Assembly (NCBI RefSeq): GCF_000189635.1
Contig: NW_002476013.1
Coordinates: 310,001-374,000, forward strand
Source of the DNA: Tetrahymena thermophila SB210
Taxonomy: Eukaryota > Ciliophora > Oligohymenophorea > Hymenostomatida > Tetrahymenidae
Direction: 5' to 3'
DNA: 64,000 bases
A program made the position numbers and the translations under genes. Positions 12,693 through 25,502 of the stretch are shown here, one piece after another (position 1 is the first letter of the stretch; every line of letters begins with the position of its first letter). The notes below the pieces were generated by a model. It was not told where the DNA came from. It did no database searches and worked only from the letters and a program-made list of their open reading frames with translations.

Positions 12693-15600
12693 ATGTCATA
12701 ATCTAGCGGATAGAAACCAACAAGCATAGGATTATAGCAAGGTTAGCAGTAGCAATATCCATAGTAAAGTTAATCAGTTAATTCGTAGTAGTCTTCGATT
12801 TTTTCAGGTTTGCAAGCAGGATCAAGCGCTTCTCCTTCAATAAATAATTTCTTTACTTCTTCAAACATTCATAACATAGGATAAATCTAAAATGCAGGTA
12901 CTTAGTAATAAGCTCAAGTCCAACAAAGTTCAAATAACTTAATTGGTACGAGTTAAATTCCTAATACAATTCCTGCATCTTAAGTTCCTATTAATCGCTT
13001 TGGGAGAGGCAGTTTCCGTCGTGGGGACAAAGAGTCAAAAACGTATTTGCAAGAAATTTATGGACCATACTATTTGAATTGTGAATAAAATATTGAGGAA
13101 ATAAAGGCAACAGGAAGTGTTTTAGGAAATTCAGGTATTTCTGTCAATTATGGATAGCAAATCTAGTAAAAATTGTTTTAAGAGTGCTTAGAAAATGAGA
13201 ATATTTGGAAACTCTATGAACTAGTAATTGAAAATAAGTCTATGCATTCATGGACAGACGCAATTTTTTATGCTGATAAATTAATCACCTTAACTGATGG
13301 ACTAGCACCTTTTGTATATTTACTTGGAGAATGCTATTTCTTAAATGGAGATTATAAAAAGGTCCATTCTCTTTTTGCTAAATATAAATTAATTAGCTAT
13401 AATTCTCATTTTACGATACTTGCTGCTAAAGCATTATACAAAAATAAATAGTATGAATAATGCTTAAATTTACTTGAATAAGCTTAGGAGCAGTAAGTAG
13501 CTTCCTTAGCATAGCAAGGCCCTTCTTCTTTCAATTACTAAGGCTCAACTTCTGCTTAGGGTATTCCTGTTGGATCTAACTTAAATAATCCAAATTAAGG
13601 TTTAGGTGCAAGTACTTTTGGATAGCAATAAGTTGGAGGCCAGCAATTTAACAATATTCATCAATAGTTTGGACATAATTTGCATCATAGCCAGAATACT
13701 TTCCTTCACTAACAATAATAAAATCAGTCATAGCAATAATAGATGAAAAATTAGAATAAGTTAGAAGCTTAAAAGCATCTATTAAAGGGATTGTGTTATG
13801 AAGCAAGCGAAAATAAATAAAACGCAGTTAGTTCTTACATGGAATGCCTAAAGCGCGATCCAACTTGTCATGAAGCTTTCAAAAGAATGATAGATTTTTA
13901 TTTATTAGGATCAACTGGTAAAGAATAACTCCTTACTTCTTTGAATTTCAATCCTGAAGATATTTGGATAAAATAATATTATATAGCTAGAATCAGTGAA
14001 GATACTGCTTGTAAATTAGATATTTAAAAAGGAATGGATGAAGAGTTACCATCATCAGTAATAGGAAGCGATAAATCAGAAGTGATCATGAAGGATCCTA
14101 GTGGTGCAGGTATTGGAGGAGTAACAGTTCCTGGAAATGTCAACAATGACCCCAAAGCTTAAATTAGAATTTAAAATTTATTGGAAAGATTAAGACCTGA
14201 AAATTTATTTGAAACCTTGTCTTAAAAGAATAATATTGATTTACTTTGCATTAAAGCAAAAAATTGTCATGCTAAGTATGATATTTAAAAAGCCTATGAT
14301 ATATGCATAAAAGCAATTAAAATTGATCCATTATATTTTGACATAATACCTGTATATTGCGCTTGTTTACTTCATCTCAACTATCTGGGTGAATTGTACT
14401 ACTGTGCCCACAATCTAGTAGAAAATTACTCAACACATCCATTAAGTTGGTTTGCTATTGGTACTTATTATTATTTGACTAAAAAATATGAAGTAGCAAG
14501 AAAGTATTTCTAAAAAGTAAATTTTATTTATTAGCTTATAATTTAAATGAATAGATTTATTTTTTAAGCTTCAATTAAATAGATTCTGCATTTTAACAAA
14601 AATTAAACCTTGCATTTTTTACTAAAAAAGCTTAAATTATTAATTTAAAAAGTCTTAGTATTTTAAAATTTTTAAATTAGCAATATAAATTAATACTTTT
14701 GGCATTTTAGGCTAATATTTTATAATTAATGGCCAAAAGAAAGACATCTTAAATTAACAAAATTTTTTTTATTTAACCTGGAATTAAAAATTTAATAGCT
14801 CAATATTTAAGAATAGCTATGAAAACTAATTCATAAAAATTTTTTTAAAGCTTAATTATTGCTAGCTTAATATAATATCCTGAAATCTTCTTTTTTTTTA
14901 TAATAAATTAACTTGAGATAGCTAATAATTTAAATTCCTAGGTTATTATTATCAATAAATGAGATGACTAAAGTTGAAAATTTGAATTAGAAAATTTATT
15001 ATTACCAGTAAAAAAATTAATGAAAATTTTTAATATTTTTAATATTATTATGATATACAAAATAATTATTTTTATTTACTACTAATTTTAAGATTATTGA
15101 ATCATAAAAATTTTATTTTTTATTATTTTAGAATTTATTTTATTTTAATAGATATTTTTTAAGAAATAGAGAATAAAATTAAATAATGAAAAGATTAAAT
15201 AAATATTTTTCAATAATTTAAAACAAAATTAGTAAGAGATAAATAAAAAATAAGTTTACATATTTAATTTGTATTTCTTGCCCATTAGAAATAAAATTGA
15301 CTAGATTTAATGATTTATGAGATAGAATAGGCATATTATTTTAATATTAATTTTATATTACCTTTAAAATTAAAAAATATTTCTACAATTAGCTTTTAAT
15401 AAAAGAAAAATAAACGTAAACAGAGATTTTATTTCTTTTCTATACTTTTTTTAATTTCTTCATTATCTTTGCTTGAAAGAAAATAGGAATTTTTTTTAAA
15501 TTGATTCTCCTTTGAATGCAATAACGAAACAAAATTATTTTTTTATAATCAAGATGATAATTTTAATTTTTTATAACCTTTCTTTTATAAAAAGGCTATC

Positions 15601-16590
15601 TATTTGGATAGAAATTTTGTTTATGCATGGATTGGTATGGCTCACTCTTTTGCAATTTAAGACGAGTCTGACTAAGCTATGAGCTTTTACAGAACTGTAA
15701 GCAGACTCTTCCCAGGTTGCTATTTAGCTCACTTGTACATGGGTATGGAATACTTAAGAACTAATAACCTTAAAACAGCTCTACTTTCCTTCTAATATGC
15801 AAAAGAAATCAACAGTAATGATCCTCTTATTTACAACGAAATAGGTAAAATTAAAAAAATCAATGAAATATTAAAATTTCAAATTCAAAAATAAAGACAA
15901 TTAATTTTGATCATTCAATTTTTTATTACTTAATTAATTTTCTCAAAATTAATTAAACCTTTGGAATTCGATCAAATTTAGTATTTTAATAATTTCAATT
16001 CAATTAATCCATTATTTTTGAGATCGAATATAAATTTTTTAACAATGAATTTATTTTTGGTTTTTAATAGTCTACAGAATACTAAAACATTTAGATTACT
16101 TTGAATATGTAACTTAATAAAAGTGAATTTGATAATAATTATTTATCCTTTTTAATGTTTCTATTAAAAAAAGAAAATATCTTATTTTTTCTTTTAAATT
16201 AAAGGTGTAATCTATTTTAAGTAGAAAGCCTATGAAGAAGCAAAGCAAAAGTACTTGCAAGCTATGAATTTGTGTACTGAAGCAACTAATTCGATAGTTC
16301 ATACCATTTTAAACAATCTGGCTCATACCTGTAGAAAAATGAAAGATTATAAATCTGCTATTTAATATTATGAAAGATGCATTCAGTTAGAGCCTAAAAA
16401 TTATCAAACATATTTTTCTTTGGCATACACTTATCATATATCAAACCAATTGAATAAAGCTATAGCTTATTATCATAAATCTTTATATTACAAGCATGAA
16501 AACCAATTTGCTTTTGACATGCTTGATAGATGCCTTAAAGATGCTTCAGAGTATCCTTGGGAAAGTGTATACGAAGCTAAAAATGAATGA
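12693..16590 (+). CDS. CDC16: Anaphase-promoting complex subunit CDC16/APC6 (TPR protein)
   Basis: Scaffold TPR subunit of the anaphase-promoting complex/cyclosome, the ubiquitin ligase that drives exit from mitosis. Three exons: 12693-14516, 15595-15844, 16205-16590; 2460 nt, 819 aa, phases consistent. The first 120 residues or so are Gln/Ser/Asn-rich and low-complexity. A second Gln-rich stretch (coded around 13600-13780) interrupts the N-terminal TPR region. From about residue 470 the TPR superhelix matches CDC16 closely, for example LHLNYLGELYYCAHNLVENY, then PLSWFAIGTYYY, WIGMAHSFA and NNLAHTCRKMKDY in family order. The C-terminus ends soon after the last TPR. The first intron is 1078 bp, very long for this window; the second is 360 bp. 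The identity rests on strong similarity across the whole C-terminal half. Confidence 0.93.
14517..15594 (+). other. 1.08 kb intron in CDC16
   Basis: GT..AG intron between the TPR segments ending YFQK and starting AIYLDRN. It is the longest intron in the window. Its content is AT-rich low-complexity sequence; I see no nested gene, snoRNA box pair or transposon end, although short motifs could be missed by eye. Confidence 0.8.
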
Positions 16591-17897
16591 AATCAATGGG
16601 TTTGTAGAAAAAATTAAATATGAAAACGATTTTAATAAAATAATTATAAAATAAAGTAAATTTAAATTAATATAAATCTTTAGGAAAGTTAAAATAATTA
16701 ATTATAAGCCAGCAAGCTAAGTAGTCTATCTAGCTTGCAATGAATTTATGTGAAAGATTGTATAAAATATTCATATATATTAAATATTTTTGATGTGGTT
16801 CTATATATTAAATTATAAATAGATTTTACTAACACTTGTCTGTTAACCAATTCTCACATTTATAGTATTTTTGATAAAATATTTATTAACAAAAAGCTTA
16901 CTAATAGAATATTCATTCTATTCTAATCTATAACAATTCTTTTACTTTATTTTTTTAATTATGATGCTCTATCAGTAATTCTATCTATCTATATCTTTAG
17001 CTAAGTATTTTGTAAGAAATACTCAAAAATAACATACTCCCTCTAATCTCGGTTCTCGTTTATCGAATGTGTGGTATGATTTTTATTTTTTTAAAAAAAA
17101 TTCACTTTTTAAATATTTAAAAGATTGTTTCAATTTTTATTGATGGGATATCATATATATTTTATTAAATGAACCGGTAAAATAATTATTAATCCTTTTT
17201 AGTGCTAAACATTTTGGAGTTCAATTTAATTTTAAAATCTATTTTTTCAACTAAAAAAGAATTTTAGTGTGATTTAAAATTATTAAAATTTGTAAATGAG
17301 TTAATATAATATTATTAGCAAGGTAGTACTATTAGAGATAGGATAGAAAAGCATAATTTTAATAAAATAAGGAGTCTTTTAATTTATATCTAACTTTAAA
17401 ATTCTTATCGTAATTCTTATACTTTTTATTGATAAGAAATATAAAAGAATACAATTATAATTCTCGTAATTAATCAATTAAAATCAATAATTTAAAGAGC
17501 AACCTACTATTAAGATCTAATATAGAAATTAAACAATTAACAATATGTTTTTTTCTAGAAATATTTTTTTTATAATTACTAAAGTAAGATGATTATATTT
17601 CAAATTATTAAAGCTAAAATTTTTACTTTTTCTCATTTAATTAGAAAGACTTCTTATATGTGTTAATCTATAAAACTACTTAAATATTTTTAAATTGCAA
17701 GAAATTTGTCATAATTTTTTTAAATTAAACAAATCATCAACCAATCAAGCTTCTATTACTCAATAACTTTAATTTATCAGTATTAATAAAAAAAGATTTT
17801 TTTTCAATAAATAGTAAAGTAAAAACAGTGTATTTAATTTGGAATAAAAAAGATAAATAATTAATAAAAGATATATCAATCAAAAGGAAATTACGAT
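16591..17897. other. AT-rich spacer downstream of CDC16
   Basis: About 1.3 kb without a supported gene. It holds the CDC16 3' UTR and low-complexity AT tracts. Confidence 0.5.
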
Positions 17898-18298
17898 TCA
17901 TTAGAACAGTTTAAGCCTTAAAATCTTTGATTGAATAGTTGGTATTGATTAGGCCGATTGTAACCGAAAAATACAAAAATAATTGGGCCATATATATTCA
18001 CATAGATTTTAATCAGTGAAATATTTCTTATCAATTAGATAGTAACTCAACAAAATTTTGCTTACCATCAGAAATAACACGAAACAATAAAAGGGAAATA
18101 CTAAGAAAACTAATATTTTTAGGAAAGAAAATTTTGTAATGTGGATTTCAATTTTAATTAATGTAACTAGCTTGAAAACACAAAATTTATCAATTTTCCC
18201 TATTAAATCCAATATTTTTTGTTTTTCCTTCTTGTTTATTAATAGCATTTTCATAAATATATCTTACTTGAATTTAAAAAGTCTGTCAATTTCTCCAT
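17898..18298 (-). CDS. Possible small membrane protein
   Basis: A two-exon reading gives 110 aa: exon 1 from 18298 down to 18268 (starts MEKLTDFLNS), a GTAAGA..ATAG intron, and exon 2 from 18199 to a TGA at 17898-17900. Phase and length agree. The product has one long hydrophobic stretch (about residues 35-65, rich in Phe, Leu, Val) flanked by basic residues, then a Cys- and aromatic-containing tail. No family was recognised. The reading depends on one predicted intron, and short TGA-free frames are common in DNA this AT-rich, so it may not be real. Confidence 0.35.
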
Positions 18299-19816
18299 TG
18301 TCGCTTAATAGTATAGAATATTATTTTTGTTTATAAAATCAAAAATTCGAAGGGCTTACAGCCACTCATTAAACACTAATTTGAAGTATTTTCCATCAGT
18401 AATACCAAGAATTATTTTTTGTTTAATTCTGAAAAAAGGCTGTCTGTCTATTTATCTATTTGTCGGTCATAGGTAAGCTTTGACGTATTTAACTAATTAT
18501 TTTTTAAACTATAATGAAAATTTAAATTTTTGTAAATTGAGTAATATTACAAAAGAAAAACACAAATTAGCTTCCTAAAAAATTAAAAAGAAGTAAATTC
18601 GCTCAGATTTATTTCTACAGGATGTATATTACTGCTTAAGTATAAAGCCATAATGAAATACAAAGAAGGTCAAATTATTTTTTTATTTTAAAATATAATA
18701 TTTTTTTAAAAATTATAATATTTGCTTGAAATTATTTGAAATTTATAAATTCTGATGTTCAACTGTAACTTTGATTTTGTGTTTTAAGAGTGACAAATAT
18801 TAAATAATTTTCTGGCTGATATCAGAAAGTTGAACAGAAAATAGTATTATTAAATCTATCCTTTGCCTCCGAAGCTCAAATTTCAGAGTAAAAAAATTAA
18901 AGTACCTCAGAAATATCTATAAAGAATCTTTGAGATTTCCATTAATTGTAAAATAATTTTTCTAAAGTTAATCAGATCCAATTTATTTTATTTGAAATTA
19001 ATTAGATGATTAAAGATAATAAAATATTCCTTGTTTTTTCTATTTTAAAAAATCAATTAAGTTAGCAAACAAGTTTTTTTGCTTCATTATTATTTCGTGG
19101 AAAAATCGGTTTGGGAAAATATGAAAAATAAGAATATTGCTTTGGAAAATTAAAAGAGATAAAGTATTCTTTGTGTGAGGGAAATTTGTAAAATTTGATG
19201 AATTCTTAAGGAAATAAAGAAATTATTTTTTGTAACCTCAGAACGAGAGATGTTTATCAAATTAATATTTGCTTTGATTTTGTTTATTCAAGTATCAATT
19301 TCGGATTGGTATTTCTCAGATTTATTAAAGGGTTTAACTGTATTGGTCAGAAATCAATAGTGCTGAGCGAAATAAAAAATTTAATTAAAAGAAAATATGT
19401 AATTTGATATTTTTTTATTGGATTACAAGTAAATTAATTAAAAGCTAAGACTGTTCTAATAAATTATTTATTATTCACTCCCCATACTTTCTTTTTTTAA
19501 AGCATAATCCTCATTATTTCTTTTAATTTTCTTTATAAATAGCCTTTTTTCTTCTTTACTATCACCTAGATCGACCTCATCTTTCAAAAGAACTAAAAAA
19601 AATAATAATAATAAAATAACAAAAAAATTAAATTAAAAATAAATAAATCAATAAATAAATAAATCATCCAAGTTTTTCTTAAAAAAACAAAACAAAAAAA
19701 AGTCATCCATTTTCTTTTCATATTTACCTTCACACAAAACCTAAATAAATACTTGAAATCAGCTTCTAACAGCTGCTTAAATATCTAAAATATTCTTCTA
19801 ATATTCAATCAAAAAA
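18299..19816. other. Spacer with one candidate signal-peptide ORF
   Basis: About 1.5 kb, mostly noncoding but with patches of higher GC around 18840-18960 and 19200-19370. In the second patch an ATG at 19250 opens a 37-codon frame to TGA at 19361-19363. Its product starts with a typical signal peptide (MFIKLIFALILFIQVSIS) followed by DWYFSDLLKGLTVLV. It could be a small secreted peptide or a first exon; no continuation was found. Confidence 0.3.
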
Positions 19817-20461
19817 ATGATGAAGTCCCGTCTCTTAACTGCTGAGTTCTTTTTAAAAGCTATTTTGATTGGATTTTTAATATCTAATTGCGTGTGTGCT
19901 TCTTCTAACTTTGATTGTACTCAATACTTCTCAAGTTCTCTTAATTGTTAAGATAAAATTACTAATTTTGACAGATAATTAATTAACAATGTTATTGGAA
20001 ATTCCCCTATCCTTTTAAAGAACAAGCTTGAATGGGCTTCCAAGGCCTCTTCTCGCTATTTCAAGTGCGAAAAAGAGGCTGTCCATATGTGTTTGAGCCT
20101 TTCAGTTGATACTGACAATCTACAAATGGCATCATAGGAATGCAGAGAAAACATTACCCAAGACGATGCTAAGAATATCTTCTAGCTATAATAAGCCGTT
20201 TTTACAAACACTTTCAAAACTGATCAAGAGCTGATAGAGAGATTAAATTAGTTAGAAGCACCTCAATCAAGCTACTTTAGCTGTCTTGTTAGCAATATTT
20301 CCTTTTAATTAAAATCCAAATCAAATCAAAAGCTTAATCAGTATTGAAATCAGTATTTATTGACTATTATTGGCGTTAGCTATAACATTCAAAGTTAACA
20401 ACTTTAATAACAAATAAATAAGTAAATAAACAAACAAACTATCAAAGAAAAGAAAATTTGA
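19817..20461 (+). CDS. Secreted cysteine-containing protein, unknown function
   Basis: Single-exon gene, 214 aa with TAA/TAG read as Gln, ending at TGA 20459-20461. The N-terminus is a clear secretion signal: a basic start, then a hydrophobic core ending ISNCVCA, about 28 residues. The mature part has six further cysteines (in FDC, LNC, FKC, HMC, QEC and FSC), an even number compatible with disulfides, in an apparently helical, charged sequence. The C-terminus is a Gln-rich tail. Base composition is clearly richer in G and C than both flanks, which supports coding. Two adjacent ATGs sit at the start and the first was used. No family was recognised; a ciliate-specific secreted or granule protein is only a guess. 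Confidence 0.75.
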
Positions 20462-23263
20462 TAAAGTGATAAAAATCATCATAGTTAACTCATTAATTTC
20501 TCTTTTGTTTATTTTGAATTACTAACATGAGAAAGGATTATTTATTATACAAATCCGATGATAAAGCAAAACATAAGAATATCTAAACTCGCTCAATTGC
20601 TTCGTTTTTATGAAGAATCTAAGAAATTCTTATCATTTACAATAATTTTTGAAAAACCATGTATTCTATAACTATCCTTCTATCTCATTTATCAAATTAA
20701 CACAAAGCTTAAATTAACAATTTAAAACTTCTTTTCTACCTCTATATACCTTCCTTCTCATTATAAATAGTAAAAAACTCACCCAACAAACTCTATATTT
20801 AGATTTTATTAAATAAAGAAGGTTAACAAGAAAAATATACCTAATAATTTAACTAACTAATAAACTAACAAACTCACTATAACTATAGATCTTTCTAATA
20901 AAAAAACTTATTATAAACTGATTCTCTAACAAACTTTAAAAATTTGATAAGCAATGACAAATTATTTAAAACCACCTATATAAATACGACTCTCACTATT
21001 AATCAAATCTGAATATTTAAGTAAATTATAAAATAAGTAAATGAATAAAAGCTTTATATCTAATAACTCACTCACTCACATTCTAAATTTGTTTATTTCT
21101 GTCTTTATATTCTTCTTTCTGTATTTATTTATTCTTAGCTCATTGAATTCTACAATACTTTTTCAATTTATTTATTTTCCCTTCTTCTTTCTTTCTTATT
21201 CGATTCTTTTATTTAAATTTTGAATAAAGAAAGGTTAATATTTGAATGATATTTAGAAAAATTTTAATCAACTTTGATTTCATGTATATCTTACAAACAA
21301 GTTAGATTTAATTAGTACTCTTACATTACCTGATTTGAAATATTAATAAAAACCTTAAGAGTTTAAAATTTCACACACAAAATTTAACTTCAAAATCAAT
21401 CAATTGCTTTTTTTTTACAATTTTTTTGTCAACCCAAAAGCATTTAATAAGACTGTAACTTTTCATAATTTTTTCATAGTTTTTAGACATTTTGATAAAA
21501 TAGTAATTTTATTTCAATAAATTAATGAATAATAAAGGCTTTTGTTGTGTTGGGGGTAAATTGTTAAGAGTTAAAATAAATTCTCTAAACAAATATTAAA
21601 CAAAACAAAAAATAACAACTAAATAAAATATGACTATTATAATTTAGTAAATAATTTAACTTAAATTATTCTATTCCCTTAATATATATATTATGTGTGG
21701 TTCAATAAAATAACTTTGATATATTAAGAATTTTATTTATTCATGCATTAACTTTCCTATCTGATTTATTAACAAGGTAAAAATTATAGCTAAGAATCAA
21801 ATTAACATTAAATCATTATCTAAAAAAGAAATTGAAAAATATTTAAAGAAAAACAATGCATTTAATAAAATTGCAGCCAAAAAATAAGCGAAGATTCGAA
21901 TGCAAATAATACTTCATATTAGTACTATCTCTTAATAAAAGAATTAAATATTTAATTACATGTTTGAAGCAAATTATCTTATCCCACAATAAGTCTATGA
22001 AAGTTCATTAATTTCTTAAAATAGATTATTTAATATTTTCATAAACTATTAATCACAATCATGTGAGTCTAAACAATAAATATTAATCAATATTATTATT
22101 ATAATTATTTTTATGCTTTTTTATTTATTATATTTGATTATTTAATATCTCATTTAAAAAAAATAAAATATGATAGTTAAAAATAATACATATATACATG
22201 CATACATAAATCTATTTAATATCATTAATCTTTTGTTTTTCTACAATTAGAAACATTATTATAATATATAAATACTAAATCTTAGATTTTTTTATTTTAA
22301 TTTTTAAGAATTTAAAAAAAATTATTTTTAATAACAAAATATTCTTCATATTTATATTTAATTTCTCTATTAAAAAATAATAATGAAAACTGCATTGCTA
22401 ATTGCAAAAGTAAATAAAAAAATTGCTTTAGTGTTTTTTTATTAAATGCTTTAGAATATCTGAAAATTAGATTTAAAATTTCCTTTATACTACTTGCTAA
22501 ATTATGTATAAGATTAATTTGAGATAAAATTATCCAAATTAAACTTTTTTGATTTTAATTTAATAAGAATGATCTTATTTCATTAGAAATCATAATTATA
22601 TTTCTGATAGATAAATCCAATTGTAAACCTAGCTCTATGCTTACACAGATCTTTATGATTTCAGAAAACTAATTTAAAGATGGTTTGTTAATAAATAACT
22701 ATAAAAATAAATTTGTTTTCTAAATTTGAATATTTCTATTTAGTTAAATTATGTATTCACGCATTAAAAAGCATGAGCTTTTCACTTATACAAGAAATTT
22801 GTTTATTAAACCACAGAAATAAATAAGAATTTATCTAATGAAGAAAGTTTTACTCAAAGAGATAATTGCAAAGATAAAATTTTGATTCTACTTGAATATA
22901 TATAAGTTTTGTATTGAATAAATGCAAAGGAAAAGAATAAGATAGATATGTAAATAGATAAATATATATTTATATAGATAAAGAAAGTATCAAAATAAAT
23001 ACTAACTAGTTATTAAATAAAGCTGATAATTTAATTTGTTTTTAGATGAATTTATGAAAATCAAGCTGATTAGTTTTTTGATTCTTATATAAAACAAAGA
23101 AAATAACTTGTACAAAACCAGCGATAATTAAAGATTTCAAATAACATAAGATATTTTTGTAATTATACAACTTCTACAATTTAAAACTAAAAATATACCT
23201 CAAGTTTATCATTTCAATATTTTTATAATATTTTTCTTGTTTTAAATCAGTTTTTAAACATCT
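20462..23263. other. Large AT-rich intergenic region
   Basis: About 2.8 kb with no supported gene. A TGA-terminated frame at 21041-21223 encodes only a Phe/Leu/Ile run and looks like T-rich noise. Short dinucleotide-like tracts such as tatatacatgcatac near 22190 are present. No RNA gene or inverted repeat was recognised. Confidence 0.55.
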
Positions 23264-24072
23264 ATGACTTCTATCACAGTTGAAGAATTATAAAATTTAA
23301 AAAATTTGGAAGATAAATTCATTATTGCTAATGTTTAATATTCTTTTAAAGATTCTGCTCAAAGCAGCAGCAATTTCAAGCAAGAATTCATAGAGTAAAC
23401 TATTGTAAATCCTCTCAAGTAATATTTTATTCATATTAATAAGAATTTATAATATTTCATAAATAAATTTGCATTTTACTGAAAGATAAAGCAAATAATC
23501 TGAAAAAAATTAAAAGAGATGTTCGTTTATCTTAAGATTTAAAAATTAATAAAAGCAAATGATTTATTAAGAAATATTTACAAAAAAAAATATAAATCAT
23601 ATTTTTTATATGTAACAATTATTTTTTTAAACAAATAATTTTATATGAAGTAATAAAAATATTTATATTTAGAAGCACTTATGGCTAGATAGGATCTGCT
23701 AAGTTTCAAGTGAAACTCCTCAAGTTAAATGACATAAAATAAACAGTGGAAATTTAAATGGAAGCAAGGTAGATAGATAGATATTAATAAATGAATTGAT
23801 TTTTAAATTTGTTTAGTATATAATTATTATTATTATTAGAATTTGTTTTATAACTAAATAACTCGAACAGAAAGAGCATTGTTGGCCGTAGACCCAATTA
23901 AATTTTTAACATATTATTATTTTTAAAAATTAGCTAGTTCACTTAATTTTGGGCAGCCTTTATCTTGAATAAAAGTATAGGCAGTGTGGCTTATAAAGTA
24001 AAGTTAATTTCAATGCAATTAATATAAAACGAAGAAGAAATTGATGATGGTTCAGATGACATGCAAGAATGA
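23264..24072 (+). CDS. RNase P/MRP protein subunit, Pop5/Rpp14 type
   Basis: Small protein subunit of ribonuclease P and/or MRP, which mature tRNA 5' ends and pre-rRNA. Three exons: 23264-23418, 23673-23768, 23934-24072; 390 nt, 129 aa, all in phase. Length matches Rpp14 and Pop5-like proteins. The central block (FIIANVQYSF, then STYGQIGSAKF) and the C-terminal block (FTQFWAAFILNKSIGSVAYK followed by VKLISM) align by eye with human RPP14 in the same order and spacing, including the hydrophobic-Trp segment followed by an Ala-aromatic-basic strand. The tail is acidic (EEEIDDGSDD), as in POP5. I cannot decide between the Rpp14 and Pop5 branches. The splice at 23768/23934 was chosen because it restores this alignment. 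Confidence 0.72.
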
Positions 24073-25502
24073 AATTAAAAAATCTGAATTTAATTATAAG
24101 AATAAATCTAATATCAAAATTGTTTTTCTAAAATTAAAAACTTGGCTTAGTAATTAATATATATTTATATTTATATATATGTATACCTTTTGTAATAATC
24201 ACCAAAAAATTCTTAGAAATTCTTTTTTTTTAAGAAAATTGATTTAAGTATGATTTTAAGATATTGATTTTTATAAAAATAGTATGTATTTATGAATGTG
24301 TGTATGATTTATTGATTGATTCTTAAAAGTCTAACTCATAATTTATTTGATGGTAAAATATACATTACTTACTTATTTTATTCTATTTGTCTTATAATAT
24401 GTTGCTAATTTCAATTAATGTAATTTAAATAATTTTCTAAGTAACTAACTAAATAAATAGCCTAAAAAAAAAAATAAATAGCTTATTGTAAAAAAATAAA
24501 TTAAGATGTAACAAAATATATTTTATAGAAAATAATTATTGATTGTATCAATAAAATTCAACAAAACATTTTAATTATTTTTAAACATCAACAAAATATA
24601 AATTAATTTTAATATTTTTCAAAAAATTAATGGCATTTTACATTATTTCTAAAAATATTGTTTCAATCTTTGTAAATATCACAAAAAAATAATAACAAGT
24701 GATAAAAATCTGTAAAATAGGAAATGATATTTTTAAAGAAACTGATCATTTTTAAAATGTTAAATGATTTTTTTTTAAAGATTAGTAATTTCATTTAAAT
24801 TAATAAGATAATTTGTGGTATTATCAAAATTTAAGTTTTCTCTTTTTTTAAACATATCATATTATCCTTTATTTTTGACTTACTTTTAATAATATTTAAC
24901 GATTTTTAAATAAAATATAATTTTTCTTCTTTTAAAAATATATATTTAATAATAAATTAGGTTATTTTTATCATGAGAAAAATAACATTTAAACTATATA
25001 AAGTAACTTTATATAATTCTAGTATGAAAAAACTCTTTATATAGCTGCAAAAAGATAGTTTGTATTGATGTGCCATATTTGGTATCGTTTAAAAAATATT
25101 AATTTAGTAATAGTTAGGTAAGATCTTTTAAGAATAATTAATTAATTAGAGCTCAACCTATTAAATTTACCATGAAGATATATTGATAACCTTCACATTT
25201 TACCATATTTTTCTCAACGTAGATAATACAAATGAATAGCTTCCTTAAATCTTTTCCCTCTATAAAATGGGCGTCTGAAAATTCGCCATAAAGTTAGCGT
25301 AGTGATAAAAATTTATTTTATAGGTTTTACTGCAATTATATTTTTTAATGTATTAGTAAAAATAAAATTAAGAGTTTTACAAAGAATTATTTTTTTAACA
25401 AATTGTATTCATTTCTTTTATGTCTAAATAGCTAAAAAGATAATGATTTTTTATTTGATTAAATTTTTTATTTTATTTTTTTGTTAAAATACTTAATTAG
25501 TT
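24073..25502. other. Intergenic region between convergent genes
   Basis: About 1.4 kb of AT-rich sequence between the 3' ends of the RNase P subunit gene (+) and the LRR gene (-). No gene was seen. A perfect tatatatttatatttatatat-type tract lies near 24150-24180. Confidence 0.55.

Noticed and set aside
21041..21223. 60-codon plus-strand ORF ending in TGA
   Set aside because: Product is almost only Phe, Leu, Ile and Ser from a T-rich tract; no GC rise and no homologous feature.
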